Assembly (NCBI RefSeq): GCF_000242455.2
Contig: NC_019892.1
Span: 6,148,744-6,212,743, forward strand
DNA: 64,000 nt
Direction of reading: 5' to 3'
DNA from: Singulisphaera acidiphila DSM 18658
GTDB taxonomy: Bacteria; Planctomycetota; Planctomycetia; Isosphaerales; Isosphaeraceae
Every line of letters starts with the position of its first letter. Within the stretch, counting starts at the first letter, position 1. The notes below the pieces were generated by a model. The model ran no database searches, was not told the origin of the DNA, and worked only from the letters and a program-made list of their open reading frames with translations. Below are positions 19,383 to 28,017 of this stretch, piece after piece. The translations under genes and the position numbers were made by a program.

Positions 19383-20966
19383 ATGTCGCGCAGGCGCAAC
19401 TTCAAAGCGAGGACGGAAAGGTACTCACCACTTGGCGGGTCAGTCGCTGAGGACTCGATCGAGACTAACCAAAGCCCCTTGGTCCCGAAGGATGATGAAC
19501 GATTGAGTGACGCGAGCGAAGCAAGCCCTGGGGAAGAAAAGAGCGAGAACGAGGCGGTGGTGAGCGCGCGCCAGCGGCTTGCGCTTCAGAAGGAGGCCGT
19601 CGGAGAGCATCACCCGGATTACGCCACGGGGCTGAACCAATTGGCGATGCTCTTGATTATGCATGGTGATCCGGACGGGTCTGAGCCCATGCTGAGGCAG
19701 GCTCTTGAGATTCGCAAGGAGGCTTTGGGCGAGCGGCATCCCGATTTTGCTACGAATCTGAGCAGTCTGGCCGGTCTGCTTTGGGCGCGGGGCGATCTGG
19801 ACGGCGCAGAACCGTTGATGCGACAGGCGCTCGACATTCGCTGGGATGTGCTCGGCAGCAACCACGCCAAGACGAAAACTACCTTGAACAGTCTCGAGCA
19901 GCTCTTGCGAGCAAAGGAAGATTGGGAGGGCGTCGACCGGCTTGCCGCAGGCACTTTGTCGGCCGGCCCGCCGGTGACTCCTGTCGCAGAGGTAGTGACC
20001 ACAACGCCCACGGTTTCGGCTTCCTCGCCGGAGTTGATCGACGATTCGGCCGTTCCTCCCGCAGTTGAGCCGATGGCTCCACCACAATCCATCGAGCCGG
20101 CCGCTTTGATCGACGATCTCGCCGTTCCGCCCGCAGCCGAGCCGATTGACCCGCCTCAACCCATCGAGCCGGTCGATCAGGAGCCGCCTGTCCCGCCCGT
20201 CACCTCCTTTGACGAGTTTGCGACGCATGAGGAAGCGTGCGCCCATCCAGGCCGGGATTCTTCGGCCGAAGAGGTTGAAGCGAAGCAAGAAGAGTCGAGG
20301 CCCGTCGTTCCGAGAGCGGAGCCGGGTGTCGAAGGGACGACTCAGAGTCGGTCTGAATTGATCGGCCGGCAGGAAGTGCTTGCGGCTCAGTTCACTCGCG
20401 TGGGAGAGCAACTGGCGCGCGCCGCGGAAGACTGGAAGTCGGGGGGAGCTCCTCCTTCGTTAGCCTTGATCGAAGAGCTCGACACCTGTGGACGCGACTT
20501 CGAGCAGCTCCGCGGTGAGGTTGTCCGGCTGGCCGACTCGCTGGGGACGGCCGTTGCGGCAGGCCAGTTGACGAACTTGGATGAGATCACCAATCACTTG
20601 CAGATGCTGGGCGAGGCCGAGGGGCGCCAGGCTCAGCTTGAGGCGATCCGAGGGCAGGCGCTGGCAACGCTCGATCGCGTGCTCTCACTGGTCACCGCCG
20701 ATGGGAAAGAGTCGGCATCGCTCGTCGACTGTCAGGCGAAGGCCAGGGGGGAGCGAGCCGCCATTGCGGCTGCCCCCGTACTCAAGCTCCCCGACGACGC
20801 GACCCGGTTGGCCGAAGGGGATCACCCGTTCCATGCGCTTCTGACCTTGGTCGCGGGGGACGGGCTGAGCGATGACCATTGGGCGTCTTCGCTGGAACTG
20901 GTCGAGCGGGAGTTCGGCAAGGCGCTCTCCGTCTCCGTGGCCCGTTCGAGAATCGTTCAGCCTTGA
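19383..20966 (+). CDS. TPR protein with unrecognised C-terminal domain shared with next gene
   Basis: 527 residues, no signal peptide. Three kinesin-light-chain-like TPRs span ~65-185 (HHPDYATGLNQLAMLLIMHG; RHPDFATNLSSLAGLLWARG). A Pro/Val/Glu linker with an internal repeat (PPAVEPMAPPQSIEPAALID / PPAAEPIDPPQPIEPVDQE) runs to ~300. Residues ~325-527 form a helical domain that aligns with most of the next gene: LIEELDTCGRDFEQLRGEV, ALATLDRVLSL, EGDHPFHALLTLV. The start is supported by gggag 6 nt upstream of ATG 19383. Function unknown; the TPRs suggest a scaffold. Confidence 0.8.
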   Translation: MSRRRNFKARTERYSPLGGSVAEDSIETNQSPLVPKDDERLSDASEASPGEEKSENEAVVSARQRLALQKEAVGEHHPDYATGLNQLAMLLIMHGDPDGSEPMLRQALEIRKEALGERHPDFATNLSSLAGLLWARGDLDGAEPLMRQALDIRWDVLGSNHAKTKTTLNSLEQLLRAKEDWEGVDRLAAGTLSAGPPVTPVAEVVTTTPTVSASSPELIDDSAVPPAVEPMAPPQSIEPAALIDDLAVPPAAEPIDPPQPIEPVDQEPPVPPVTSFDEFATHEEACAHPGRDSSAEEVEAKQEESRPVVPRAEPGVEGTTQSRSELIGRQEVLAAQFTRVGEQLARAAEDWKSGGAPPSLALIEELDTCGRDFEQLRGEVVRLADSLGTAVAAGQLTNLDEITNHLQMLGEAEGRQAQLEAIRGQALATLDRVLSLVTADGKESASLVDCQAKARGERAAIAAAPVLKLPDDATRLAEGDHPFHALLTLVAGDGLSDDHWASSLELVEREFGKALSVSVARSRIVQP

Positions 20967-21154
20967 TTGGAATCGCCCACAGTGTCATCCTCCGAACGCC
21001 TTGAGGGCGAGGGGTGACGCAGCCTTCCTCTTTTTAAGTATCTAAGCCACCAGAATCGAACACCATTTGCGAAAGACTCGCCCATGGTTTACCGCCGGAC
21101 GTCGCACCCACAGACTGTCGACAGCACGCAGGTCGCCCTGAATGGCGAGGCCGC

Positions 21155-21160
21155 GAGGAG
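21155..21160 (+). promoter_or_regulatory. Shine-Dalgarno site deciding a start
   Basis: gaggag, 7 nt before the ATG at 21168. The upstream in-frame ATG at 21084 has no such site, so 21168 is preferred. Confidence 0.55.
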
Positions 21161-21167
21161 CGATTCC

Positions 21168-21812
21168 ATGACTCAGAGCAGCAACGACCTCTCGCAAGAA
21201 GTAAGTAAAATTTCCGATCTCTTTTCCAGCCTCAGCGAGCGCCTGCTCGGCGCGGCCCGCCAGCTCCATTCGCCCGGTTCCCCCCCTCCTGAGGGACTGA
21301 TCGAAGAACTGGGGCAAGCCCGGCGCGAGTTTGTCGGCCTGCGTGACCGCACCAGGGAGCGGGCGGAGGCGTTGCACGTCGCTCTCCCCTCGTCCGAGAC
21401 TCTCGACACCGTTCAAGGGCTGACCGCCGTCCTCGACCTGGTCGCCGAGTCCGAGGTCCGCCAATCGAAAGCGGAAGAGAGCAGGCGTCGTGCGCTGTCC
21501 GTCCTGGATCGGGTCCTCAACCTGACCCACTCGGCAGATCATGAGTTTGCCCCGCTTCGTGACTGTCAGAACCAGGCCAGAACGTTGCGCGAAACCATCG
21601 CCGATGGGCCCTGGACGGTTCTTCCCCCCGAGACGGAGCCCCTGTCCGAAGGAGAGCATCCGTTCGCCAGCCTGCTCACCCTCGTCGAGGATCGCGACGT
21701 GCTCAATGACGACCTTTGGGGAAGCTTGCACGACACGATCGGATCCACCTTCGGCAGGTCGTTGGCTGCGGCAGCGGCACGCTCCAAGCTGGTCCCATCT
21801 CCCTCCTCCTGA
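21168..21812 (+). CDS. Helical protein paralogous to the C-terminus of the preceding TPR protein
   Basis: 214 residues from ATG 21168 (an in-frame ATG at 21084 would add 28). Nearly all of it aligns with residues ~325-527 of the upstream protein: LIEELGQARREFVGLRDRT, LSVLDRVLNLTHSADHEF, CQNQARTLRETIADGPW, EGEHPFASLLTLVEDRD, FGRSLAAAAARSKLV. No family is recognised. It is helical, with Leu/Ala/Glu heptads in the first half and a conserved E-G-[ED]-H-P-F box near the C-terminus. No signal peptide. Adjacent on the same strand (about 200 bp gap), so probably a tandem duplication, with one copy fused to TPRs. Interaction partner unknown. Confidence 0.75.
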   Translation: MTQSSNDLSQEVSKISDLFSSLSERLLGAARQLHSPGSPPPEGLIEELGQARREFVGLRDRTRERAEALHVALPSSETLDTVQGLTAVLDLVAESEVRQSKAEESRRRALSVLDRVLNLTHSADHEFAPLRDCQNQARTLRETIADGPWTVLPPETEPLSEGEHPFASLLTLVEDRDVLNDDLWGSLHDTIGSTFGRSLAAAAARSKLVPSPSS

Positions 21813-22024
21813 ACCGACCGGGCCGGACGACTCGAAACCTTTCTCCTTCGGCCGCGCAATCTTGGCAAGGCTACTCCACCCCCCCCCTTGTTGCTCTTCT
21901 GATCGATCCCCTCCGGGTGAGGAGGGGATATCGGTCGGTACACCGATTGCTCGTCTGAACCTGTGCGGTGACTGTGGACTCTCGCCTCGGGGCGTTGGTT
22001 TGGCCGGATCACAGAGGCATAACG

Positions 22025-22927
22025 ATGCAAGCCAGGCAACACGGCGTGGCGATCGTGTTTGTGGTCGTCGTGGCGGTCGGCGTCGCGTTCGCGTCAGCGT
22101 CCGGGCCAAGGGCGGGCGCTCCAGAGAAGGCCAAGAAGAATCGCGCAGATGTTTCCGCCCTGATCGCGGCGCACAATCGTGAGCGCGCGGCAGAAAAGTT
22201 GGGTCCGTTGACCGCCAATCTCAAGCTCGAGGCGGCTGCGCTGGCTCATGCCCGCGACATGGCCCTTCACGAAAAAATGACGCACGAGGGGAGCGATGGC
22301 TCGACTCCCAAGCAACGGATTGAACTCGAGGGCTATCACTACCTGGGCCTCGCTGAGAACGTGGCTTCCGGGGCGAGGAGCATCCCCGAAGTGATGCGGC
22401 TTTGGATGGCGAGCCCGCCCCACAGGAAGAATATCCTGGGGGACTTCACCGAAGCGGGATTCGCCCTTGTGGAGGGGAAGGACGGGACTCCGTTCTGGAG
22501 CGCCGAGTTCGGCAAGCCGATGCCCCGCCTTGACCCCGAGAAAGCCGTGGCCGATGTGGTGAGCCTGCTCGACCATGAGCGAAAGCAGCAGGCTGGCAAG
22601 CCTCCGCTCAAGCTTGAACCCAAGCTGGCGACTGCCGCGCGTCGTCACGCCCGCGCCATGGCCGCGCACAACGAGTTCCGCACCAAGGACGATGACGACC
22701 TGACCCCGTTCGATCAGGTGGAAAAGTCGGGCTATCGTTTCAAACGCATCGGGCAGGCAAGCCTGCAAGGCCAGTCGACCGCGGAAGAGGCGGTACGGGC
22801 CTGGCTCGAGGAGCCGTCGAACCGGGAGAGCCTTTTGGGGGACGTCAAGGACGTGGGCGTTGGCTACGCGACCAGCGAGAAGGGGATTCCCTTCTGGAGC
22901 CTGATCTTTGCGGAGCCACGGCGATGA
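22025..22927 (+). CDS. Secreted protein with two tandem CAP (SCP/PR1) domains
   Basis: 300 residues from ATG 22025. The signal peptide is clear (VAIVFVVVVAVGVAFASASG). The first CAP domain (~40-165) has the bacterial pattern IAAHNRERAAEKLGPL, HARDMALHEKMTHEGSDGS, ENVASGARSIPEVMRLW and HRKNILGDFTEAGFAL, with the conserved His/Glu residues. The second (~175-300) is related but degenerate: VSLLDHERKQQAGKPPL, RRHARAMAAHNEF, GIPFWSLIFAEP. Family functions vary (binding or protease-like), so no specific activity is claimed. A stem-loop atcccctcc-gggtga-ggaggggat lies upstream at 21906-21929. Confidence 0.85.
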   Translation: MQARQHGVAIVFVVVVAVGVAFASASGPRAGAPEKAKKNRADVSALIAAHNRERAAEKLGPLTANLKLEAAALAHARDMALHEKMTHEGSDGSTPKQRIELEGYHYLGLAENVASGARSIPEVMRLWMASPPHRKNILGDFTEAGFALVEGKDGTPFWSAEFGKPMPRLDPEKAVADVVSLLDHERKQQAGKPPLKLEPKLATAARRHARAMAAHNEFRTKDDDDLTPFDQVEKSGYRFKRIGQASLQGQSTAEEAVRAWLEEPSNRESLLGDVKDVGVGYATSEKGIPFWSLIFAEPRR

Positions 22928-23308
22928 TCTGGAAATCATACCGGCCGTCGCATCATCCCAAAAAACGAGATACCGCCAGAATCGTCGGTAACGTCGCCGA
23001 TGAAGCCAGAAGTCGAGGGATGAAGCGGCTGGACAACCTCATCGATCAAAGGCCGCAACCGACGACCGCGCGATGCTGGCGGTAACTCTGGTGGACCGTG
23101 CCGAGGCACTAGGCCCGACGGGTTTTCGGCACCGGCAAACAGCGAAACGATGCCGCCGTTATTAACGCCGTACGATCCCAAGGGATCGGTTGCCCACTAA
23201 CATAACGATACATCCAAAATCTTGGATTGTCCAGGACTATTCTTGCGAACCGGAGCGATTCGCCGACGCGGCTTTTGCTGTGCCGGTTCCTTGCGCAAGC
23301 GGATCTGG
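22928..23308. other. Convergent intergenic region, nothing recognised
   Basis: About 380 bp between the 3' ends of the CAP gene and the hypothetical gene on the opposite strand. I see no coding frame and no copy of the composite repeat found in other convergent gaps. Confidence 0.4.
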
Positions 23309-24094
23309 TCAAGGTCGCCCGCGTCGATCTCGAGGGTGACGCCTTCCCGCCTCCTCAAGGACGACCATGTGGTCGACGAACGCGCAGTGGCGGGCGGGTA
23401 GAATCCCGATCAGGTCCTGGAGTCGGTCATAGGAGATCATCAACTCCTCAATGCCAGTAGCGAGGCTGTCGAGGTGTTCATCAATGGTGTCCTCGGAGTG
23501 GCTGATCAAGGCGCCGTGGATGGCGCCGAGTAGCCATCCCGCATCGAATTGAAGTTCGCCGGAGAGGCGGGCGAAGCGAGCTCGGTTGATCTCGGGCGTG
23601 CCGGCCTCGAGATCCTCGTCGGTGACGTCAGTGACCTCCTTGGTGTCACTGCCGACCTCGATGCGTTGGAGAAAGTCGTCGTAGCGGCGCGGTCGGCCCG
23701 CCGATTCGAGCAGGGAGTCGTAGGCGTTCATCACGTCGTCGAGGCTCCTGGCCACGTCGCGCAGGGTCTCTGCGGCATTCTTGACATCAAGGAGCGATTC
23801 TTCCCCAGCCGGGCCGAGCTCCACGATGGTCTGGGGAATGGCCGTCTCGATGGTAGACTCGAGATGGCCGGCCCACGAGTGGAGATTTTTCAAGTGGCTC
23901 TCGTACGCGGTTCGGTCCACGGTCTTCCCCTTTGCTGTTGCGGGATCTGAATTGATCGCGGTGTTTGACGTCGAGCCAGCAACCGAACGAACTCCCACCC
24001 CAGATCGATCCGTTCCATCAGCCTTTGGCGATTTATCGACCGTAACTTGGGATCGCGATCGCGACCCGATTCCCCTTGTTGACAGGACCTTCAT
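23309..24094 (-). CDS. Hypothetical helical protein, 261 aa
   Basis: No family recognised. The first ~60 residues are Ser/Thr/Lys-rich and look disordered. Residues ~60-240 are helical and acidic, with regularly spaced Leu/Ile (HLKNLHSWAGHLESTIETAI, VARSLDDVMNAYDSLLESA, ATGIEELMISYDRLQDLIG). The C-terminus is basic (RRHPRDRRGRP). No signal peptide or membrane segment. It faces the CAP gene convergently and has no obvious operon partner. Codon choice is consistent with a real gene, though part is A+T-richer than the core genes. Confidence 0.6.
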   Translation of the reverse strand: MKVLSTRGIGSRSRSQVTVDKSPKADGTDRSGVGVRSVAGSTSNTAINSDPATAKGKTVDRTAYESHLKNLHSWAGHLESTIETAIPQTIVELGPAGEESLLDVKNAAETLRDVARSLDDVMNAYDSLLESAGRPRRYDDFLQRIEVGSDTKEVTDVTDEDLEAGTPEINRARFARLSGELQFDAGWLLGAIHGALISHSEDTIDEHLDSLATGIEELMISYDRLQDLIGILPARHCAFVDHMVVLEEAGRRHPRDRRGRP

Positions 24095-24259
24095 TCGTCA
24101 TTAGACCCGGAACTCTCCGCCTCGCCAAGCCCCTTGGCATCAACGCGTTCAAGACCTTCGATTTGCCAAACACTTACTCCGGATTCCTCGTCCAAACCCA
24201 TGCGACTCCCGGACCGTTTTGGAGGCCAGCGGCTTCCGGGAGGGGAAGGGGGGGTAGGA

Positions 24260-24901
24260 TCAGATCCCGGATTGGCCTTGCTCAGCAAGCTCACCGACGG
24301 GAATGGGGCTCGAACTCGAACACTTTGCTTTTTCGGGCCGATTCAAGAAGCGGCGTTCAACGAGCCAGAAAAACAATCGGCTCAGCACAAGGGAGAGGGT
24401 GGCCGTAATCGGAAGAACGATGAGCACATAAGACCAGAGGCCTCGGACCCCATGCATCCAGAACCATCGTCCGAAGAGTTCCGTGATGGGGGAATGCACC
24501 AGGTAAAGACTGTAGCTGAACTCTCCCACCCACGACAGCATTCGGACAGGGCGACAGTTCGACAGCGGCCCATCGTAAGGATGGAGCACCAGCAGGAGGA
24601 GAGAAAAGATGACGCTCACTGAATAAGCAAACAAGTAATGATGAAGTTGAGGCCTGACAACCTGTGCGGCAATGAGCAAGAAGCTGAGAAGGAAGGCGAG
24701 CCGAATCGACCAGCGACGTTTTTCTGACCGATGGTGGATGGCACAGAAGACGAAAATACCCATCGCAAACATCAGCCATGAGCCGTCGATGAAAAGGCCG
24801 TAGGGGCGAATCGGCGAAAACCCAAAGGTCTTGCCGAGGACCTTGGAGAAGAGTACACCGAGGGTTATCAAGGTGATGGCGCCCGCAGGATACGAAACCA
24901 T
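24260..24901 (-). pseudogene. Acyltransferase 3 family remnant (N-terminal half missing)
   Basis: 213 residues that match only the C-terminal membrane half of acyltransferase-3 (OafA-like) proteins: GLFIDGSWLMFAMGIFVFC, FSYSLYLVHSPITELFGRW, SRLFFWLVERRFLNRP. The N-terminal LRGIAALxVxxxH region with the active-site His is absent. An in-frame TAA lies ten codons before the first ATG (24901), and no other frame upstream supplies the missing half. Compare the complete 390-aa family member at 45288-46460. It lies in a locally A+T-rich region, consistent with decay or acquisition. It could still be expressed as a truncated membrane protein. Confidence 0.65.
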
Positions 24902-25463
24902 CGAAATGCAGACTCGAAAGGGTGACTGATTTTAGTTGTGCGAATGAAATTATTGAAAAGCATTTTTATGATTTCGTCAATTGGAAGCCGAAAGCTGATT
25001 TTGATGGCCGCCTCGCGCAGGGCTGCAGCGTCATCGACCATCGAGAACGGGATGTGCTCTGGTTTACTTGTCGCTCGTTTTTGCCAAGATAGTGCGTTGA
25101 GATCCAATCGGATCGGTACATTTTGGAGCGGCCTCGTCGTCCTGTGAACGGGGAGCGACGGAGCCGTGGCTATGATCGTGGTCGCATGATGGAGATTGTC
25201 AGGCCGTCGCGATCGGGCGCCGCCGCCGGGCGTGGCCGAAGACCATTCCTTTTGCCGACAATTTCTGCGATAGGCATTGCGTTTGTATGTGGGTAGACTG
25301 TATGAGCGTTCCCTGAACCTGGAGAATTCCAAGCGTGTCAGCCCTTGTTACTGTGGGTAAGGTGTTTGACACGCGAGCGTTCAACTGCTGAAACTCGGGG
25401 AAACCGTGGAGCGGGACACGAACCGCTTCTATTTCCCTGTCTCCCCGGACGAGCTGAGCTGCG
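24902..25463. other. A+T-rich divergent gap upstream of rsfS
   Basis: About 560 bp between the acyltransferase remnant and rsfS. It is the place where the missing acyltransferase N-terminus should be, but the minus-strand frames give unrelated low-quality translations. The rsfS promoter should lie near 25300-25450. No RNA gene seen. Confidence 0.4.
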
Positions 25464-26081
25464 ATGGCCGATATCAACGACACCGAGGTTTCTCCGCCGA
25501 CGAACGAAGACCAAGCGACCCCCGACCCCGATCTCAAGCCTCGACGTCCCGATCACGAACCGCAAGATGATGTCCCGTTCAATGCCGCAGGACGGAGCCA
25601 GCCCGATCGGATGGCCCGCGCACTCGAGCATGCTCGAATCTGCGCCCGGATTGCCGATGACAATCGGGCCAAAGATATCATGGTGCTCGACCTTCGCCAG
25701 GCGACCCCGCTCGTCGATTTCTTCGTGATTGCCACGGCCAGCTCGCGGCGGCAGGGCAATGCCATCGCGACCGAGATCGACCAGGAAATGAAGCGGCTGA
25801 AGGACTTCAAGCTGGGACTCGAGGGGTCGGAAGAAGGGCGATGGGTCCTGATCGACTACGGCGACTTCGTCGTCCACGTCTTCTCGGGCGAGGCCCGTTC
25901 CTATTACGCCTTGGAAGATATTTGGGGTGACGCCCCGCGCCTCGACTGGCAAGACCCCGACCGCGTTCGCCCTGCGCCGCGGACCAAAGGCCAGCCGGAA
26001 ACCGTGGCGGACAGCGCCCCCGAGGCTGAGCGCGAGCTGGAATCGGATCCCGAGACCGATCAGGTCGAGGAAACCCTCTGA
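25464..26081 (+). CDS. rsfS: Ribosomal silencing factor RsfS
   Basis: 205 residues. The core (~50-160) is the RsfS/Iojap fold: ICARIADDNRAKDIMVLDL, TPLVDFFVIATASSRRQ, WVLIDYGDFVVHVFSGEARS, YYALEDIWGDAPRLDW. This family binds uL14 and blocks subunit joining when nutrients are scarce. Both ends are extended relative to typical ~110-aa homologues: an acidic, disordered N-terminus (1-48) and a Glu/Pro-rich tail after 165. argS follows on the same strand, about 140 bp downstream, so the two housekeeping genes may be co-transcribed. Confidence 0.93.
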   Translation: MADINDTEVSPPTNEDQATPDPDLKPRRPDHEPQDDVPFNAAGRSQPDRMARALEHARICARIADDNRAKDIMVLDLRQATPLVDFFVIATASSRRQGNAIATEIDQEMKRLKDFKLGLEGSEEGRWVLIDYGDFVVHVFSGEARSYYALEDIWGDAPRLDWQDPDRVRPAPRTKGQPETVADSAPEAERELESDPETDQVEETL

Positions 26082-26224
26082 CCACCGTCTCCCCTTTGGT
26101 TTTGAGAGGCTCGACTTTTTCATGAGAACCAGAGAGACTGGCCCGTCTCTCTCGGTTCGTGACGCCTCTTTGTGCTTGGTGTGCGCCTCACTCCCAAGAT
26201 TTTTATCGTCCAGAACGCAAGATC

Positions 26225-27943
26225 ATGAACGTCCTCGAACGTCTGCGCCACTCTTTCGCCGCCGCCACACCCGAAGGGGGAGACGCGGCTGCCTTTGCCG
26301 CCGCCGTCCGGCCAAGTACCGACTCCAAGTTCGGTGACTATCAGGCCAACGGCTGCATGGCCCTGGCCAAGTCGCTTCAAAAGAACCCGCGAGAGCTGGC
26401 GCATCGCGTGGCGGAGGCGGTCGATCTTGCCCCACTCGCTGCGACTCCCGAAGTGGCCGGCCCCGGCTTTCTCAACGTCCGGCTCGTCGATTCCTGGGTG
26501 GCCCGAACGCTCGAAGACCTGATCGTTGACGAGGCGCTCGGCATTGTCCCCCCGGCCCGGCCCAAGACGGTGGTGGTGGACTACTCTTCGCCGAACGTCG
26601 CCAAGCCGATGCACGTCGGGCACATTCGCTCGACCGTGATCGGCGAGAGCCTGGCGCGGATCTTCGCAGCCCTGGGCCATAAGGTCATCCGGGACAACCA
26701 CCTGGGAGACTGGGGTTCGCAGTTTGGGATGATCCTCTGGGGTTGGAAGAACCATCGGGACGAGGCCGCATTCGCGACGGCGCCCGTGGCCGAACTGGCC
26801 CGGCTCTATCGGCTTGCCCAGGCGAAGATCAAAGCGAAAGAACCGAACGTCGAGGATGCCACTCGCGTCGAGACCGCCAAGCTGCACGCTGGTGACGCCG
26901 AGAATCGCGCCCTCTGGGAGCGGTTCATGCCCTACTGCCTGGCCGCCTTGAAGGACGTCTACGATCGGCTGGGCGTTAAGTTCGACGTCGAGCTCGGCGA
27001 GAGCTTTTACGACCCGATGCTCGCCGACGTGGTCGCGGATCTCGAGGCCAAGGGAATCGCACAGGTCAGCGAGGGAGCCACCGTCGTCTTCGTCGAAGGA
27101 ACGAAGGCGCCGCTGATCGTTCGCAAGCGTGACGGGGCGTATAACTACGCGACGACCGACCTGGCCACGATCAAGTATCGCGAGGAGACCTGGCAGCCCG
27201 ACGAAGTCCTCTACGTCGTCGACCATCGCCAGGGGGACCACTTCAAGCTCTTGTTCGCCGTCGCCCGCCGCTGGGGTTATGAGCGGACCGACCTCGAGCA
27301 CGTCGCCTTCGGAACGATCCTCGGCACGGATCGGAAGCCGTTCAAAACTCGAGACGGCGACGTTGTGGGTTTGGAGTCGCTCCTGGACGAAGGGGTTGCC
27401 GAAGCCTTGAAGGTGGTGCAAGAGATTAGCCCCGACCTCGAACCCGAGCAGCACCAACGGGTTGCGGAAGTCGTGGGGCTGGGGTCGATCAAGTATGCCG
27501 ATCTCTCCCAGAACCGGCAGAGCGACTACGTGTTCGACTGGAAAAAAATGCTGGCCATGAACGGGAACACCGGCGCTTACCTCCAGTATGCGTACGCCCG
27601 GATCCAGAGCATTTTCCGCAAAGGGGAAATCACTCCGGAGTCGATTCGCCTCCAGCGTCCGACGATTGCCCTCAGCCATCCTGCCGAGCGTGCCTTGGGC
27701 GTCCGCTTGCTTCGACTCCCCGAGACGCTCGAACTTGCCGCCCTGGAACTCAAGCCGAACATCCTGACCGACTACCTGTTTGACCTGGCGAACGCCTTCA
27801 GCTCCTTTTTCGAGGAGTGCCCGGTCCTGAAGGCCGAGTCGACCGAGCGTCGCAATAGCCGGCTGGCGCTGGCCGACATCACGGCGAGGACCTTGAAATT
27901 CGGGCTCGACTTGCTTGGAATCGAGGTCGTTGATCGGATGTAG
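26225..27943 (+). CDS. argS: Arginyl-tRNA synthetase
   Basis: 572 residues from ATG 26225, normal for class I ArgRS (charges tRNA-Arg with arginine using ATP). The N-terminal Add1 domain is ~1-105 (FGDYQANGCMALAKSLQKNP). The catalytic Rossmann fold has the HIGH-type signature YSSPNVAKPMHVGHIRST (~120-137). The KMSK loop is degenerate, as in many ArgRS (FKTRDGDVVGLESLL). A DALR anticodon-binding domain is at the C-terminus (YAYARIQSIFRK, TLKFGLDLLGIEVVDRM). Upstream in-frame codons from 26159 are not conserved-looking and are left out. Confidence 0.96.
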   Translation: MNVLERLRHSFAAATPEGGDAAAFAAAVRPSTDSKFGDYQANGCMALAKSLQKNPRELAHRVAEAVDLAPLAATPEVAGPGFLNVRLVDSWVARTLEDLIVDEALGIVPPARPKTVVVDYSSPNVAKPMHVGHIRSTVIGESLARIFAALGHKVIRDNHLGDWGSQFGMILWGWKNHRDEAAFATAPVAELARLYRLAQAKIKAKEPNVEDATRVETAKLHAGDAENRALWERFMPYCLAALKDVYDRLGVKFDVELGESFYDPMLADVVADLEAKGIAQVSEGATVVFVEGTKAPLIVRKRDGAYNYATTDLATIKYREETWQPDEVLYVVDHRQGDHFKLLFAVARRWGYERTDLEHVAFGTILGTDRKPFKTRDGDVVGLESLLDEGVAEALKVVQEISPDLEPEQHQRVAEVVGLGSIKYADLSQNRQSDYVFDWKKMLAMNGNTGAYLQYAYARIQSIFRKGEITPESIRLQRPTIALSHPAERALGVRLLRLPETLELAALELKPNILTDYLFDLANAFSSFFEECPVLKAESTERRNSRLALADITARTLKFGLDLLGIEVVDRM

Positions 27944-28017
27944 CGGCGTTGTCGAGCGGACCCAGCATCGATCGGCGGGTCCGTCGCCCTACCTTTTGGA
28001 TCCTGCGGAGCGTCTCG

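Noticed and set aside
24270..24330. Possible tRNA-like gctcgaactcgaac segment
   Set aside because: No cloverleaf can be formed around it; it lies inside the acyltransferase remnant.
24868..25332. Minus-strand frame of 154 codons as the missing N-terminus of the acyltransferase
   Set aside because: It lacks LRGIAA-type and His motifs and membrane helices; not homologous.
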